A stretch of 35,569 nucleotides of DNA from Alphaproteobacteria bacterium. Lineage in GTDB: Bacteria > Pseudomonadota > Alphaproteobacteria > DSM-16000 > Inquilinaceae. The translations under genes and the position numbers were made by a program. The notes beneath the pieces were generated by a model. That model made no database searches. It was not told where the DNA came from and saw only the letters and a list, made by a program, of their open reading frames with translations. Of this stretch, positions 1 to 8,019 are shown piece by piece. Location of the stretch: assembly GCA_009909005.1 (NCBI GenBank), contig JAAAOG010000085.1, forward strand, positions 1 through 35,569, in the 5' to 3' direction. The number at the start of each line of letters is the position of its first letter. Position 1 is the first letter of the stretch.

Positions 1-526
1 CGCCGCCGCGGTCCGGCTCTTCGCCGCTCTGGCCGGTCGCGCCGGCCGCAGGCGTTTCGCCGTCCGAGTCGGCCGGCTGTCCGGCAGTGCCGGCTGCCGC
101 TGCGGCCGTCTCAGTCTCCGCCGGACGATCCCGGCGCCCCGGTTTGCGGCGGCGCCCGCCGCGACTGGCGCCGCGCTTGCGGTCATTGCCGCCGCCGGCG
201 CGCTCGCCCTCCTCGCCCGTCTCCTCGTCGAGCCCGCGCTGGGCCTCGGCCTCGGCGACCAGCGCCTGGCGGTCGGCAAGAGGCAGGCGGTAGTAGTCCG
301 GATGGATTTCCGTAAAGGCCAGGAAACCGTGCCGGTTGCCGCCATATTCGACGAAGGCCGCCTGAAGCGACGGCTCGACCCGGGTCACCTTGGCGAGGTA
401 GATATTGCCCTTGAGCTGCTGGCGGCTCGCCGCCTCGTACTCGAACTCGTCAAGCTTGTTACCGCTTACGACCGCGACCCGGGTTTCTTCCGGGTGCGTC
501 GCGTCGATAAGCATCCTTTTGGTCAT
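1..526 (-). CDS. rne: Ribonuclease E, N-terminal part (cut by window start)
   Basis: This is the N-terminal 175 codons of the endoribonuclease that initiates mRNA decay and rRNA processing and scaffolds the degradosome. The reading frame on the minus strand begins MTKRMLIDATHPEETRVAVV and continues into a recognisable RNase E/G start (GNKLDEFEYE, then QLKGNIYLAKVTRVEPSLQA, the beginning of the S1 RNA-binding domain). From about residue 95 the S1 domain is interrupted by a low-complexity insert rich in Gly, Arg, Ala and Glu, as is common in alphaproteobacterial RNase E. The ATG at 524-526 is the only sensible start because the family motif begins directly after it. The catalytic DNase I-like region and the C-terminal scaffold lie outside the window. 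The gene has a long untranslated leader of its own. Confidence 0.93.
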   Translation of the reverse strand, partial: MTKRMLIDATHPEETRVAVVSGNKLDEFEYEAASRQQLKGNIYLAKVTRVEPSLQAAFVEYGGNRHGFLAFTEIHPDYYRLPLADRQALVAEAEAQRGLDEETGEEGERAGGGNDRKRGASRGGRRRKPGRRDRPAETETAAAAAGTAGQPADSDGETPAAGATGQSGEEPDRGG

Positions 527-882
527 GCTCCACATCCTTGGGGAGCCACCAGCCGCCCCGCGCGACGGACAGGGCGGCGGCGCGTCATCCCGATCATCCG
601 GAAGCCGTCCTTTGTCGTCCGGTCACGGCGCGGCAATGGCGCTCGACAGCAAGCCTATTGCCTTCAAGGCTCCGGGCAGACCGGAACCCCGCCGCATCAC
701 CGTCCGACCGTCCCGGCCGGCTTCCTCGTTTGAATCCCTTTCGTCGCCGAGCGGACGCCTTTTCCAAAACGGTCGACCCGGATAAACCTGTCGCTGCTGC
801 GATCGTCCGTGGATGTCCCCACGGACCGATCTGAAATTCCGGGTCGCCGGTCGCACAGGAGAAAGACCGATCGGCATGTCGC
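527..882 (-). promoter_or_regulatory. Long 5' leader of rne with stem-loop
   Basis: About 355 bases separate the predicted transcription start (near 882) from the rne ATG, with no convincing gene in either strand. A strong hairpin lies at 801-831: arms 801-812 and 819-831 pair over 12 bp with one bulged C and a 6-base loop. In Escherichia coli, RNase E limits its own synthesis by cutting an approximately 360-base leader through a stem-loop. The similar length and a hairpin here suggest the same kind of feedback, but this is inference. The remainder, to the sixA stop at 1081, holds only the promoter. Confidence 0.5.
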
Positions 883-888
883 GCAATT

Positions 889-917
889 ACGATAGCTGCG
901 TGCGGCAAGCGCGACAA
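889..917 (-). promoter_or_regulatory. Putative sigma-70-type promoter of rne
   Basis: Read on the minus strand: -35 TTGTCG (912-917), 17-bp spacer, -10 TATCGT (889-894). Predicted start is near 882, giving a leader of about 355 bases. The spacing is ideal and the hexamers are moderate matches. It lies in the only non-coding stretch upstream of rne. Confidence 0.5.
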
Positions 918-1080
918 TCGCAGAATGTGCGATTAAGCGCCCGATTGTGACATTCTTTTTCCTGGGGCGAAAGCGTTCGTCTCCGTTGCAACCGATTACT
1001 GTCGCCGCACTGCGACATGTTTGCAGTCATGGGGCGCCGGGCCGGCCACTTCAAGGGCTGCCGTCTTTCGCACCGGCCTT

Positions 1081-1671
1081 TCAAACCAGATCCTTGGGCG
1101 TGGCATGGCAGACCAATGTGCCGGTGGCGTGGCCGATCCCGGCCCAGTGCGCCAGCGGCAGCTTGATCGCCGCAAAGGAGGCGGTGGGGAACTTCGCCTT
1201 CAGGCGGGCGAGCTGTTCGGCATCGCCGCGCCGGGCCAGCGTGGTCACCAGGTCGTGCAGGTCGGGGTTGTGGGCGACGAGCAGCACGGACCGGACGCCG
1301 TCATCCAAGGCCATCATCGCCCGCATCAGCTCCCGCTCGCCGTTCAGATAGAGCCGCGGGACGAATTCGACGGGGGGCATGACCGGCCATTGGCCGGCGG
1401 CCAGGGCCAGGGTCTGCCGGGCCCGGGCCGCGGTCGAGCACAGCACGATCTCGGGCAAAAAGCGCCGCTGGGCCATGAACCGGCCCATGACCAGCGCGGC
1501 CCGCTCGCCGCGCGGGTCCAGCGGACGGTCATGGTCGGGCAGCGCCGGCGACTCCCACGAGGACTTGGCATGCCGCAGCAGATAGAGGCTGCGCAAAGCC
1601 GGGGAGGGCTCCGGCAGGTCGGCGGGCAGCGTGGTCACGGGATCGGATCCGGTCATGGCGACAACCAGCAA
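1081..1671 (-). CDS. sixA: SixA-type phosphohistidine phosphatase (histidine phosphatase superfamily)
   Basis: A 196-residue cytoplasmic protein of the histidine phosphatase (phosphoglycerate-mutase-like) superfamily. The catalytic RHG-type motif appears as LYLLRHAKSSW near residues 29-39, with the phosphorylated His. A later VLLVAHNPDLHDL near residues 128-140 supplies the second catalytic His. This compact arrangement is typical of SixA, which removes phosphate from histidine phosphotransfer domains or from the nitrogen PTS protein NPr. The true substrate here is unknown. Translation could start at 1671 (MLVVAMTG) or at the inner ATG at 1656. The gene is divergent from ppk, with about 90 bases between them. 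Confidence 0.85.
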   Translation of the reverse strand: MLVVAMTGSDPVTTLPADLPEPSPALRSLYLLRHAKSSWESPALPDHDRPLDPRGERAALVMGRFMAQRRFLPEIVLCSTAARARQTLALAAGQWPVMPPVEFVPRLYLNGERELMRAMMALDDGVRSVLLVAHNPDLHDLVTTLARRGDAEQLARLKAKFPTASFAAIKLPLAHWAGIGHATGTLVCHATPKDLV

Positions 1672-1762
1672 AGCGGTCTATAAGGGGCGTTGTTAGCAGG
1701 CAGCGTCTCCGGGGGCACCGCGCCCGTGGCGTCGGGCCGGCCACGACATCAAGGACAGGGCC

Positions 1763-3928
1763 GTGAGCATCGCCGAACCGGAAGATTTCGCCCCCAGCGA
1801 TGCGGCAGTGATCGACCCCGCGTCGCCGCAACGCTTCATCAACCGCGAACTGTCCTGGCTGGCCTTCAATCAGCGGGTCCTGGACGAAGCCTATAACACG
1901 GCGCACCCACTATTGGAGCGGCTGCGGTTTTTGTCCATCTCGGCCAGCAACCTCGATGAATTCTACATGGTCCGCGTGGCCGGGTTGAAGGCCCAAGTCG
2001 CCCTGGGAGTCAAGAGCGCCAGCCAGGACGGGCTCACCCCGGCGCAGCAGCTGCAGGCCATTGCGTTGCGGGTGACCGAGCTGATGCGCGACCAGCAGGC
2101 CTGCTGGCGCCAGCTGCGCCAGTTGCTCAGGGATTCCGGGATCCTGGTGCTCGACCCGCGGGAGATTGACGAGGTCGACCGGCAATGGCTGGCGGAGACC
2201 TTCCAGCGCGACATTTTCCCCATCCTGACGCCGCTGGCCATCGATCCCGCCCACCCCTTCCCCTTCATCCCGAATCTCGGGCTCAGCCTCGCCATCCAGA
2301 TCCTGAACCGCGAGGAAGCGGTGGAGCGCAACGCCCTGGTGCCGCTGCCGCCGCAGCTGCCCCGCTTCATCCGCCTGCCCGGCGAGAATATCCGCTTCTG
2401 CCTGTTCGAGGTGGTGGTGCTGATGTTCCTCGACCGGCTGTTCCCCGGCTTCGAGGCCCAGGACCATGGCGTGTTCCGGGTGATTCGCGACAGTGAAATG
2501 GAGATCGACGAAGAAGCGGAAGACCTGGTCAAAACGTTCGAAAGCGCGCTCAAGCGGCGGCGGCGCGGCAGCGTCATCCGGTTGACCGTCGATGCCGACA
2601 TGCCCGCGCCGCTGCGGAATTTCGTCCGCAAGCAGCTCGCAGTGCCGGACGAGGACGTCTATCCGCTGGACGGGCTGATCGGCCTGGCCGACACCAAGGC
2701 CTGCGTCGTCGACGATCGGCCGGATCTGCTGTTCACGCCCTACAATCCGCGCTTTCCCGAGCGCATCCGCGATTTCGGGGGCGACAGCTTTGCCGCCATC
2801 CGGGCCAAGGACATCGTTGTCCATCATCCCTATGAGAGCTTCGACGTCGTCGTCCAGTTCCTGCAGCAGGCGGCCCAGGATCCGGACGTCGTCGCCATCA
2901 AGCAGACCATCTACCGCACCTCCAAGCACTCGCCGATCGTCGCGGCACTGATCGAGGCGGCGGAGGCCGGCAAGTCGGTGACGGCCATGGTGGAGCTCAA
3001 GGCCCGCTTCGACGAGGAGGCGAATATCCGCCAGGCCCGCGACCTGGAGCGGGCCGGCGCCCAGGTGGTCTACGGCTTCCTCAACCTGAAGACACACGCC
3101 AAGGTGTCGCTGGTGGTGCGGCGGGAAATCGGCGGCCTCGGCACCTATGTCCACTTCGGCACCGGCAATTATCATCCGATCACGGCAAAGATTTACACCG
3201 ACCTCAGCTTCTTCACCTGCGATCCCGGGCTCTGCCACGACGCGGCGGTGATCTTCAATTATATGACCGGTTACGCCACCCCGAACCGGATGGAGAAGCT
3301 GGCCATTGCGCCGCTGCATCTGCGGGCGGTGCTGCTGGAGGGCATCGACCGCGAGATCGCCCACGCCAGGGAAGGCCGGCCGGGGCAGATTTGGGCCAAG
3401 ATGAACTCGCTGGTCGACGGTGATATCATCGACGCGCTTTACCGGGCCTCGCAGGCGGGGGTGGAGATCGACCTGGTGGTCCGCGGCATCTGCTGCCTCA
3501 GGCCCGGCCTGCCCGGCCTGTCGGAGAATATCCGCGTCAAGAGCATTGTCGGGCGTTTCCTGGAGCACTCGCGTATCATCATCTTCGCCGACGGTGAGAG
3601 GCTGCCCTCGGCCAGGGCGGCCGTCTACATCTCCTCGGCCGACTGGATGCCGCGCAATCTCGACACCCGCATCGAAAGCCTGGTGCCGATCGAGAACCCG
3701 ACCGTCCGCCGCCAGGTGATGGAGCAGATCATGGTCGCCAATCTCAAGGACGAGACCAGCAGCTGGCTCCTGGCCGGCGACGGCAATTACGAAAGACTGG
3801 CCGCCAGGCCCGGTGCCTTCAGCGCCCATCAATACTTCATGACCAATCCCAGCCTGTCCGGGCGCGGCAGCGCCTCCGACCAGGGTACGGAGGCGCCCGA
3901 TCTGATGCCCCCGGCCATCGATTCCTGA
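1763..3928 (+). CDS. ppk: Polyphosphate kinase 1
   Basis: PPK1 reversibly transfers the gamma-phosphate of ATP onto inorganic polyphosphate. The protein has 721 residues, the normal family length. Its N-terminal domain starts with [19 protein letters not shown] and continues with [15 protein letters not shown]. The two phospholipase-D-like catalytic domains follow. The autophosphorylated His is in [11 protein letters not shown] (His445) and the second active-site His is in [10 protein letters not shown] (His602). The start codon is GTG at 1763, preceded by a purine-rich AGGACAGGG about 2-10 bases upstream. No upstream ATG fits better. It is followed after 39 bases by ppx, so synthesis and degradation of polyphosphate are probably co-transcribed. 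Confidence 0.97.
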   Translation: MSIAEPEDFAPSDAAVIDPASPQRFINRELSWLAFNQRVLDEAYNTAHPLLERLRFLSISASNLDEFYMVRVAGLKAQVALGVKSASQDGLTPAQQLQAIALRVTELMRDQQACWRQLRQLLRDSGILVLDPREIDEVDRQWLAETFQRDIFPILTPLAIDPAHPFPFIPNLGLSLAIQILNREEAVERNALVPLPPQLPRFIRLPGENIRFCLFEVVVLMFLDRLFPGFEAQDHGVFRVIRDSEMEIDEEAEDLVKTFESALKRRRRGSVIRLTVDADMPAPLRNFVRKQLAVPDEDVYPLDGLIGLADTKACVVDDRPDLLFTPYNPRFPERIRDFGGDSFAAIRAKDIVVHHPYESFDVVVQFLQQAAQDPDVVAIKQTIYRTSKHSPIVAALIEAAEAGKSVTAMVELKARFDEEANIRQARDLERAGAQVVYGFLNLKTHAKVSLVVRREIGGLGTYVHFGTGNYHPITAKIYTDLSFFTCDPGLCHDAAVIFNYMTGYATPNRMEKLAIAPLHLRAVLLEGIDREIAHAREGRPGQIWAKMNSLVDGDIIDALYRASQAGVEIDLVVRGICCLRPGLPGLSENIRVKSIVGRFLEHSRIIIFADGERLPSARAAVYISSADWMPRNLDTRIESLVPIENPTVRRQVMEQIMVANLKDETSSWLLAGDGNYERLAARPGAFSAHQYFMTNPSLSGRGSASDQGTEAPDLMPPAIDS

Positions 3929-3967
3929 CGCGAAAGGGGCCGCGACCATGCCCGAAGGTCCGGGCCG

Positions 3968-5470
3968 ATGATCATGCCGCTGGAACGGGCGCGGGATGCC
4001 AGGCGGCTGGCCGTCATCGATGTCGGCTCCAACTCGATTCGGCTGGTCGTGTTCGACGAGCTGGGCCGCGCCCCGCTCTCCGTGTTCAACGAACGGGTGA
4101 TGTGCGGGCTCGGCCGGGAGCTGGCGCGGACCGGCCGCCTTCATGCGGGCGGGGTGAAGCTGGCGCTCGACAATCTTGCCCGCTTCACCCGGCTGCTGCA
4201 GGGCATGCATGTCGACCGGGTCGATGTGCTGGCCACGGCGGCGGTGCGCGAAGCGGAAGACGGCCCGTCTTTCGTCGACCAGGTCAAGCGTCGCTGCAAT
4301 CTCGACGTCACGGTCATCGACGGCACGGAAGAGGCGCGGCTCTCCGCCCTCGGCGTGTTGTCCGGGGCACCGGGAGCGGACGGCGTGGTCGGCGACCAGG
4401 GCGGCGGCTCGCTGGAACTGGTCGGGCTCGACCAGGGCCGCCTGCGCGATCAGGTCAGCCTGCCGCTCGGCCCCTTCCGGCTGATGGAGATCGATGGCGG
4501 GCGCGACGCGATGCGCGCCCATATTGCCCGGACGCTCGACGGGCAGCGCTGGCTGCAGGCCTGGCAAGGGCGGACGCTGTTTCCGGTCGGCGGCGCCTGG
4601 CGCACCCTGGCGCGCATCGACATGGACAATCGCGGCCACCCGCTGCACATCATCCAGAACTACACCGTCCGTCCCGACGACCTGGCCAATGTGGCGGGGC
4701 TGATCGCCCGCCAGGGCAAATCCTCGCTGGCCCGGATGGCGGCCGTCTCCAAGCGCCGGACCGAGACGCTGCCCTATGCCGCCATGGTGCTGGAAGCGCT
4801 GATCGCCCGGCTGCAGCCGCGCGACGTGGTGTTCTCGGCCTTCGGGCTGCGCGAAGGCCATCTTTACGACCTGCTCTCGGAAGACGACAAGGCGCTCGAC
4901 CCGCTGCTCGCCGCCTGCGCCGACATCGCCCGCCGGCTCGGCCGGTTCGGCCATGCCGAGCTGATCGCCGCCTGGACCGGTCCGCTGTTCGACGAGGGCG
5001 ATGCCCGTTTCGACCGGCTGCGCACGGCCGCCTGCCTGCTGAGCGACATTGCGTGGTCGGAACACCCGGATTACCGGGCCGAACATGCCCGCCTGAAGGC
5101 TCTGCGCCTGCCGATCGTCGGCATCGATCATCCCGGCCGGGCGCTGCTCGCCGCCGCGCTGGCGGTGCGCTATGGCGGTGCCCTGGGCGACAGCCAGACC
5201 GAACCCTCGCTCGCCCTGCTCGACGAAACGGAGCGCATCCGGGCCCATCGGCTGGGCCTGGCGCTCAGGCTTGCCCATACCCTGTCCGGCGGTGCGGCCG
5301 AGCTTCTGGAGCGCACGGCGCTGGTGCGCGACGGGGCGGAACTCTTGTTGACCCTGCCGCCCGACGAGGCGGCGCTATCGGGCCATGTCGTGCAGCGGCG
5401 GCTCAACGCCCTGGCATCGGCCTTTGGTGCCGTCGGGCGAATCACGGTGGACCCGCGCGGCCTCGTGTGA
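3968..5470 (+). CDS. ppx: Exopolyphosphatase / GppA-family phosphatase
   Basis: This ASKHA-fold enzyme of 500 residues releases orthophosphate from polyphosphate ends. Members of the family can also dephosphorylate pppGpp. Visible motifs are the first phosphate loop LAVIDVGSNSIRLVVF (about residues 14-29), ATAAVREAEDG (about 94-104), the catalytic-Glu region VIDGTEEARLSALG and the second phosphate loop VVGDQGGGSLELV (about 140-152). The C-terminal half resembles the HD-like second domain of long Ppx proteins. An alternative start is the ATG encoding Met3. It sits directly behind ppk. Because rsh is also in this window, a link between polyphosphate and the stringent response is plausible but not shown by the sequence. 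Confidence 0.93.
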   Translation: MIMPLERARDARRLAVIDVGSNSIRLVVFDELGRAPLSVFNERVMCGLGRELARTGRLHAGGVKLALDNLARFTRLLQGMHVDRVDVLATAAVREAEDGPSFVDQVKRRCNLDVTVIDGTEEARLSALGVLSGAPGADGVVGDQGGGSLELVGLDQGRLRDQVSLPLGPFRLMEIDGGRDAMRAHIARTLDGQRWLQAWQGRTLFPVGGAWRTLARIDMDNRGHPLHIIQNYTVRPDDLANVAGLIARQGKSSLARMAAVSKRRTETLPYAAMVLEALIARLQPRDVVFSAFGLREGHLYDLLSEDDKALDPLLAACADIARRLGRFGHAELIAAWTGPLFDEGDARFDRLRTAACLLSDIAWSEHPDYRAEHARLKALRLPIVGIDHPGRALLAAALAVRYGGALGDSQTEPSLALLDETERIRAHRLGLALRLAHTLSGGAAELLERTALVRDGAELLLTLPPDEAALSGHVVQRRLNALASAFGAVGRITVDPRGLV

Positions 5471-5559
5471 GTTCCCCTTTCCCCCGCCGCAGCGGGTTGT
5501 GGTACAGAAGCGGTGGCGCCGGTTGGCGCCCCGCTATCACGCCCGCAGGAGACCTCGCC

Positions 5560-5784
5560 ATGGCCACCAATGAAAGCCTGACAGAAATTCTCGACAAGGC
5601 CCATGAGACCGACGCGCTGAAGGATATTGCAAAGATGTCGCCGGCCGTGCTTCAGGGCGTTTCGGAGAACGACGCCAAGCTTCTGCAGGAGGCCTTCGGC
5701 ATCAAGACCGTCTCCGACATGGCCACCAACAAGTTCTTCCTCTGGGCCCAGGCCATCCACACCCTGGCGCAATACGAGAAGTAG
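5560..5784 (+). CDS. Small conserved protein, helix-hairpin-helix-like
   Basis: A 74-residue protein with a very good ribosome binding site (AGGAG at 5547-5551, 8 bases before the ATG). The sequence is helical and acidic at the start (MATNESLTEILDKAHETDAL). It then contains a segment, AVLQGVSENDAKLLQEAFGI followed by KTVSDMATNKFFLWAQAI, whose pattern resembles helix-hairpin-helix modules of the DUF4332 kind (Gly-Val/Ile, two helices, then KT-x-x-x-Met/Leu-Ala). No signal peptide, membrane segment or cysteine is present. It follows ppx by 89 bases and may be its last operon member. I do not recognise a defined function. A DNA- or protein-binding accessory role would be a guess from the fold alone. 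Confidence 0.75.
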   Translation: MATNESLTEILDKAHETDALKDIAKMSPAVLQGVSENDAKLLQEAFGIKTVSDMATNKFFLWAQAIHTLAQYEK

Positions 5785-5818
5785 ACGCCGGCGAGTCCGC
5801 ACGCGGCGGCCGGACGGC

Positions 5819-6517
5819 TCATTCGTGCCGGAGCACCCGGTCGACGAGCCAGTCGGCCCAGCCGCGCGACTGGAACTTCTCCCGGACCGTGTCCGGGTCG
5901 TAGACCGTGTCGACCCATTCCATGAAGCCGATCGGGGTGCGGGCGGCGTAGTCCCGGTATTGCACAAAGAAGAAGTCGAGAATGCCGGTCTTGGCGGCGC
6001 GGACATGGCCGTAGCGCAGGCTGAGCTGCCCCATCGCCTCCGCGACCGGGCGTCCCTCGTGCAGGATCAGATAGAGCGCGCTCATCAGACCGGCACGGTC
6101 GGCGCCGGATTTGCAATGCAGCAGGGCCGGATAGTCGATTGACCCAAAAATCTCGCTTGCGCCGTGAAGCTTGTCCTTGCGCGGCGTGTCCCGACTATTG
6201 AGCGAGAAATCGACCAGCGCCAGGCCGTGGCTCCGGCAGGCCTCCGCCTCCAGCCGATAGGAGCCGGTGTCGCTGGCGCCGCGCAGGTTCACGATCGTGC
6301 GGATCCCGGCCCGGGCGAAGCGGCGGATGTGATACGGCGCCGGCTGGCTGGCGCGCCAGAGCTCCGGCGTGACCCGGTGGCAATTGCTGTAGACCGCCCG
6401 GATGAAGCCGTGGTCGACGATGGCCTGGTCGAAATGGGCGAAGGCCGGCTGGGCCCAGCCGGGCAGGCGGTGCGCCGCCCGGTTGAGCCAGCGGCGGTGA
6501 TCGATATTAAGCTTCAT
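5819..6517 (-). CDS. Protein-tyrosine / dual-specificity phosphatase family protein
   Basis: A 232-residue cytoplasmic protein with the cysteine-phosphatase signature LLHCKSGADRAGLMSALY (about residues 132-149), which matches HC-x5-R with the catalytic Cys and Arg present. An upstream acidic loop region (VDFSLNSRDTP) may hold the general acid. The N-terminal part (NIDHRRWLNRAAHRLPGWAQ) and the WRASQPAP segment are typical of the bacterial tyrosine-phosphatase family often called DSPc/Y-phosphatase 3-like. Substrates of this family in alphaproteobacteria are poorly known. Lipid or sugar phosphates are as possible as phosphotyrosine. It converges on the small gene ending at 5784 and lies about 100 bases downstream of the anti-sigma gene on the same strand. 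Confidence 0.82.
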   Translation of the reverse strand: MKLNIDHRRWLNRAAHRLPGWAQPAFAHFDQAIVDHGFIRAVYSNCHRVTPELWRASQPAPYHIRRFARAGIRTIVNLRGASDTGSYRLEAEACRSHGLALVDFSLNSRDTPRKDKLHGASEIFGSIDYPALLHCKSGADRAGLMSALYLILHEGRPVAEAMGQLSLRYGHVRAAKTGILDFFFVQYRDYAARTPIGFMEWVDTVYDPDTVREKFQSRGWADWLVDRVLRHE

Positions 6518-6620
6518 GGGGGCGATGGCGACGGGGTTGCGGAACGAGTCCCGTCTTGTACACCGTGCGCCCTGCGTCGGGCGACGGCTGAGTCGGCCGC
6601 CGCACTAGCTCTCGACCGGA

Positions 6621-7391
6621 TCAGGGGGACCACCCCTCCTCGAGCAGGCGGCTTTCCTCCTGCGGGGCAAGAGGCTGGCCTGCGCCCATCGCGTCGAGCA
6701 TGGAGCCCAGGGCATCCCCCGCCGGTCCGCCGGCCGGGACAAAGCCGTTTGCGCCCGATGGCGTTTGCTGGGGTGCGGCCACCAGGATCTCGACATGCCA
6801 GTCGCCGGACGGCGTGCGGCAGGCGATCCCGAGTTCCGTTTCCTGCGGCAGCGCCTCCACGACTTCGAACTCGCGGCAGTAGCGTCCCGCCGCGTCGCGG
6901 AACGTCAGCATCGGACGCACGCCGCTGTCCGTGATGCTGCCGCTGGCAAGCGTCTCCAGGGCCGTGAAGAGCGGCCCGCCGGGTTGTGCCGTCCCCGGCG
7001 CGGCGACAACACGCGTGTCAGTCCCCGGGCCCCAGAGCAGCCCGCCGATGCCCAGGCCGGCCGCCAGGCCGAAGACCAGCGCGACCGATGCGGCGAGGGC
7101 GGCGGGCCGGCGGCTTGGCCGATGCGCCCGGCGCCCGAAGCCCCGTGCGGCCGGGACGGCCGCCCCGGCCGGATGGCTCTCGATCGCCCTCCGGATTGCG
7201 GCCGGGACCGGCTCCGCCAGAGGATCCTCATAGGCCGCCATCAATGCTTGATTGGTTTTGCGTACGGCTTCGGCATAGGCCCCGGCCTCGGGGTCGGCAA
7301 CGACCAGGCGAGCGATCCGCTCGGCATCCGTGCCGTCGAGCTGACCGTCCACCCAGGCGGCGATCTCGGCCTCGGTCCATTCGGTGCTCAT
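6621..7391 (-). CDS. Membrane-anchored anti-sigma factor
   Basis: A 256-residue protein whose start overlaps the end of the ECF sigma gene by 4 bases, the standard sigma/anti-sigma arrangement. The N-terminal cytoplasmic part (EAEIAAWVDGQLDGTDAERI, residues 7-26) has the helical sigma-binding pattern of anti-sigma domains. It lacks the His-x3-Cys-x2-Cys zinc motif. One membrane segment lies near residues 97-121 (LAASVALVFGLAAGLGIGGL). The roughly 130-residue C-terminal part is therefore predicted to be periplasmic. It contains two Cys (one in RYCREFEV, one in GIACRTPSG) that could form a disulfide. It probably holds the sigma factor inactive until a signal outside the cytoplasm releases it. 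Confidence 0.85.
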   Translation of the reverse strand: MSTEWTEAEIAAWVDGQLDGTDAERIARLVVADPEAGAYAEAVRKTNQALMAAYEDPLAEPVPAAIRRAIESHPAGAAVPAARGFGRRAHRPSRRPAALAASVALVFGLAAGLGIGGLLWGPGTDTRVVAAPGTAQPGGPLFTALETLASGSITDSGVRPMLTFRDAAGRYCREFEVVEALPQETELGIACRTPSGDWHVEILVAAPQQTPSGANGFVPAGGPAGDALGSMLDAMGAGQPLAPQEESRLLEEGWSP

Positions 7392-7891
7392 GGTGTCGTG
7401 TCCTTGGTGCTGGCCATCAACCGGGCGCGCGCGCGTGCCAGACGGCTCATGACCGTCCCGACCGGAATTGAGAGGATCGCGGCGGTTTCGGCGTAGGAGG
7501 CGCCCTCGATGGCAACCAGCGCGATCACTGCCCGTTGGTCTTCCGGCAGCGCGTCCATCGCGTCGCGCACCCGTACCAGCGTCAGCCGGTCTTCGGACTG
7601 CCGGACTGCGGCGCCCTCGTCCGAGAGGCGGTCAAGCGCCTCCGGATCCGACCGCGTGTCCCAACGGCGTGTGCGCCGCATCGTATCGAGCCAAGTCGTT
7701 TGCACGATCCGGAACAGCCAGCTGTCCAGCCGCGTCCCGTCGCGGTACTGATGCAGCCGTTCCAGGGCCTTGATGCAGGCCGTCTGCACGAGATCGTCGC
7801 CGTCGGGCTTCGAACCTGTCAGCGCGTAGGCGAAGCGGCGCAGGCGCGGCACCAGCGCTACCATTTCGGCTTTGATCGTCTCGTGCATCAT
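7388..7891 (-). CDS. ECF-type RNA polymerase sigma factor
   Basis: A 167-residue sigma-70 family protein with only regions 2 and 4. Region 2 includes RLRRFAYALTGSKPDGDDLV and QTACIKALERL, with SWLFRIVQTTWLDTMRRTRR for promoter opening. Region 4 includes MDALPEDQRAVIALVAIEG and the helix-turn-helix SYAETAAILSIPVGTVMSRL. The start may be at 7891 or at the next ATG codon at 7888. Neither has a strong ribosome binding site. The anti-sigma gene follows with a 4-base overlap. A promoter-like element on the minus strand at 7922-7952 matches one in front of the NTPase gene at 9562, suggesting autoregulation and a small regulon. Confidence 0.93.
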   Translation of the reverse strand: MMHETIKAEMVALVPRLRRFAYALTGSKPDGDDLVQTACIKALERLHQYRDGTRLDSWLFRIVQTTWLDTMRRTRRWDTRSDPEALDRLSDEGAAVRQSEDRLTLVRVRDAMDALPEDQRAVIALVAIEGASYAETAAILSIPVGTVMSRLARARARLMASTKDTTP

Positions 7892-7921
7892 CGATCCGCG
7901 GTTCGTCGCGCCGTCGTCGGG

Positions 7922-7952
7922 GGGACAACGGCGCGCCCGCGCATCTATTCCC
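7922..7952 (-). promoter_or_regulatory. Predicted ECF-dependent promoter of the sigma/anti-sigma operon
   Basis: Minus-strand reading gives GGGAATAG (7945-7952), exactly 14 bases, then CGTTGTCCC (7922-7930). The same 17 bases with the same spacing recur on the plus strand at 9478-9508. Viewed as GGAAT-N16-CGTT, it has the size and spacing of ECF -35/-10 elements. Predicted start is near 7916, some 25 bases before the sigma ATG. Confidence 0.65.
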
Positions 7953-8019
7953 GAAACCGACGACTTTTCCCAGGGCTCGGGCGTTGTCGGCCGGAGGCGG
8001 CAAGCGGAGGATCCGATCC

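Noticed and set aside
1910-5278. Very long open frame (1122 codons) on the minus strand opposite ppk and ppx
   Set aside because: It is a GC-rich codon-position shadow of two certain genes. Its composition (Gln, His, Arg, Asp, Gly repeats) has no protein family pattern.
7960-7988. Third copy of the ECF promoter directed at the protease gene
   Set aside because: CGTTGTC is present at 7982-7988, but the position 22 bases upstream (ACGACTTT) does not match GGGAATAG.
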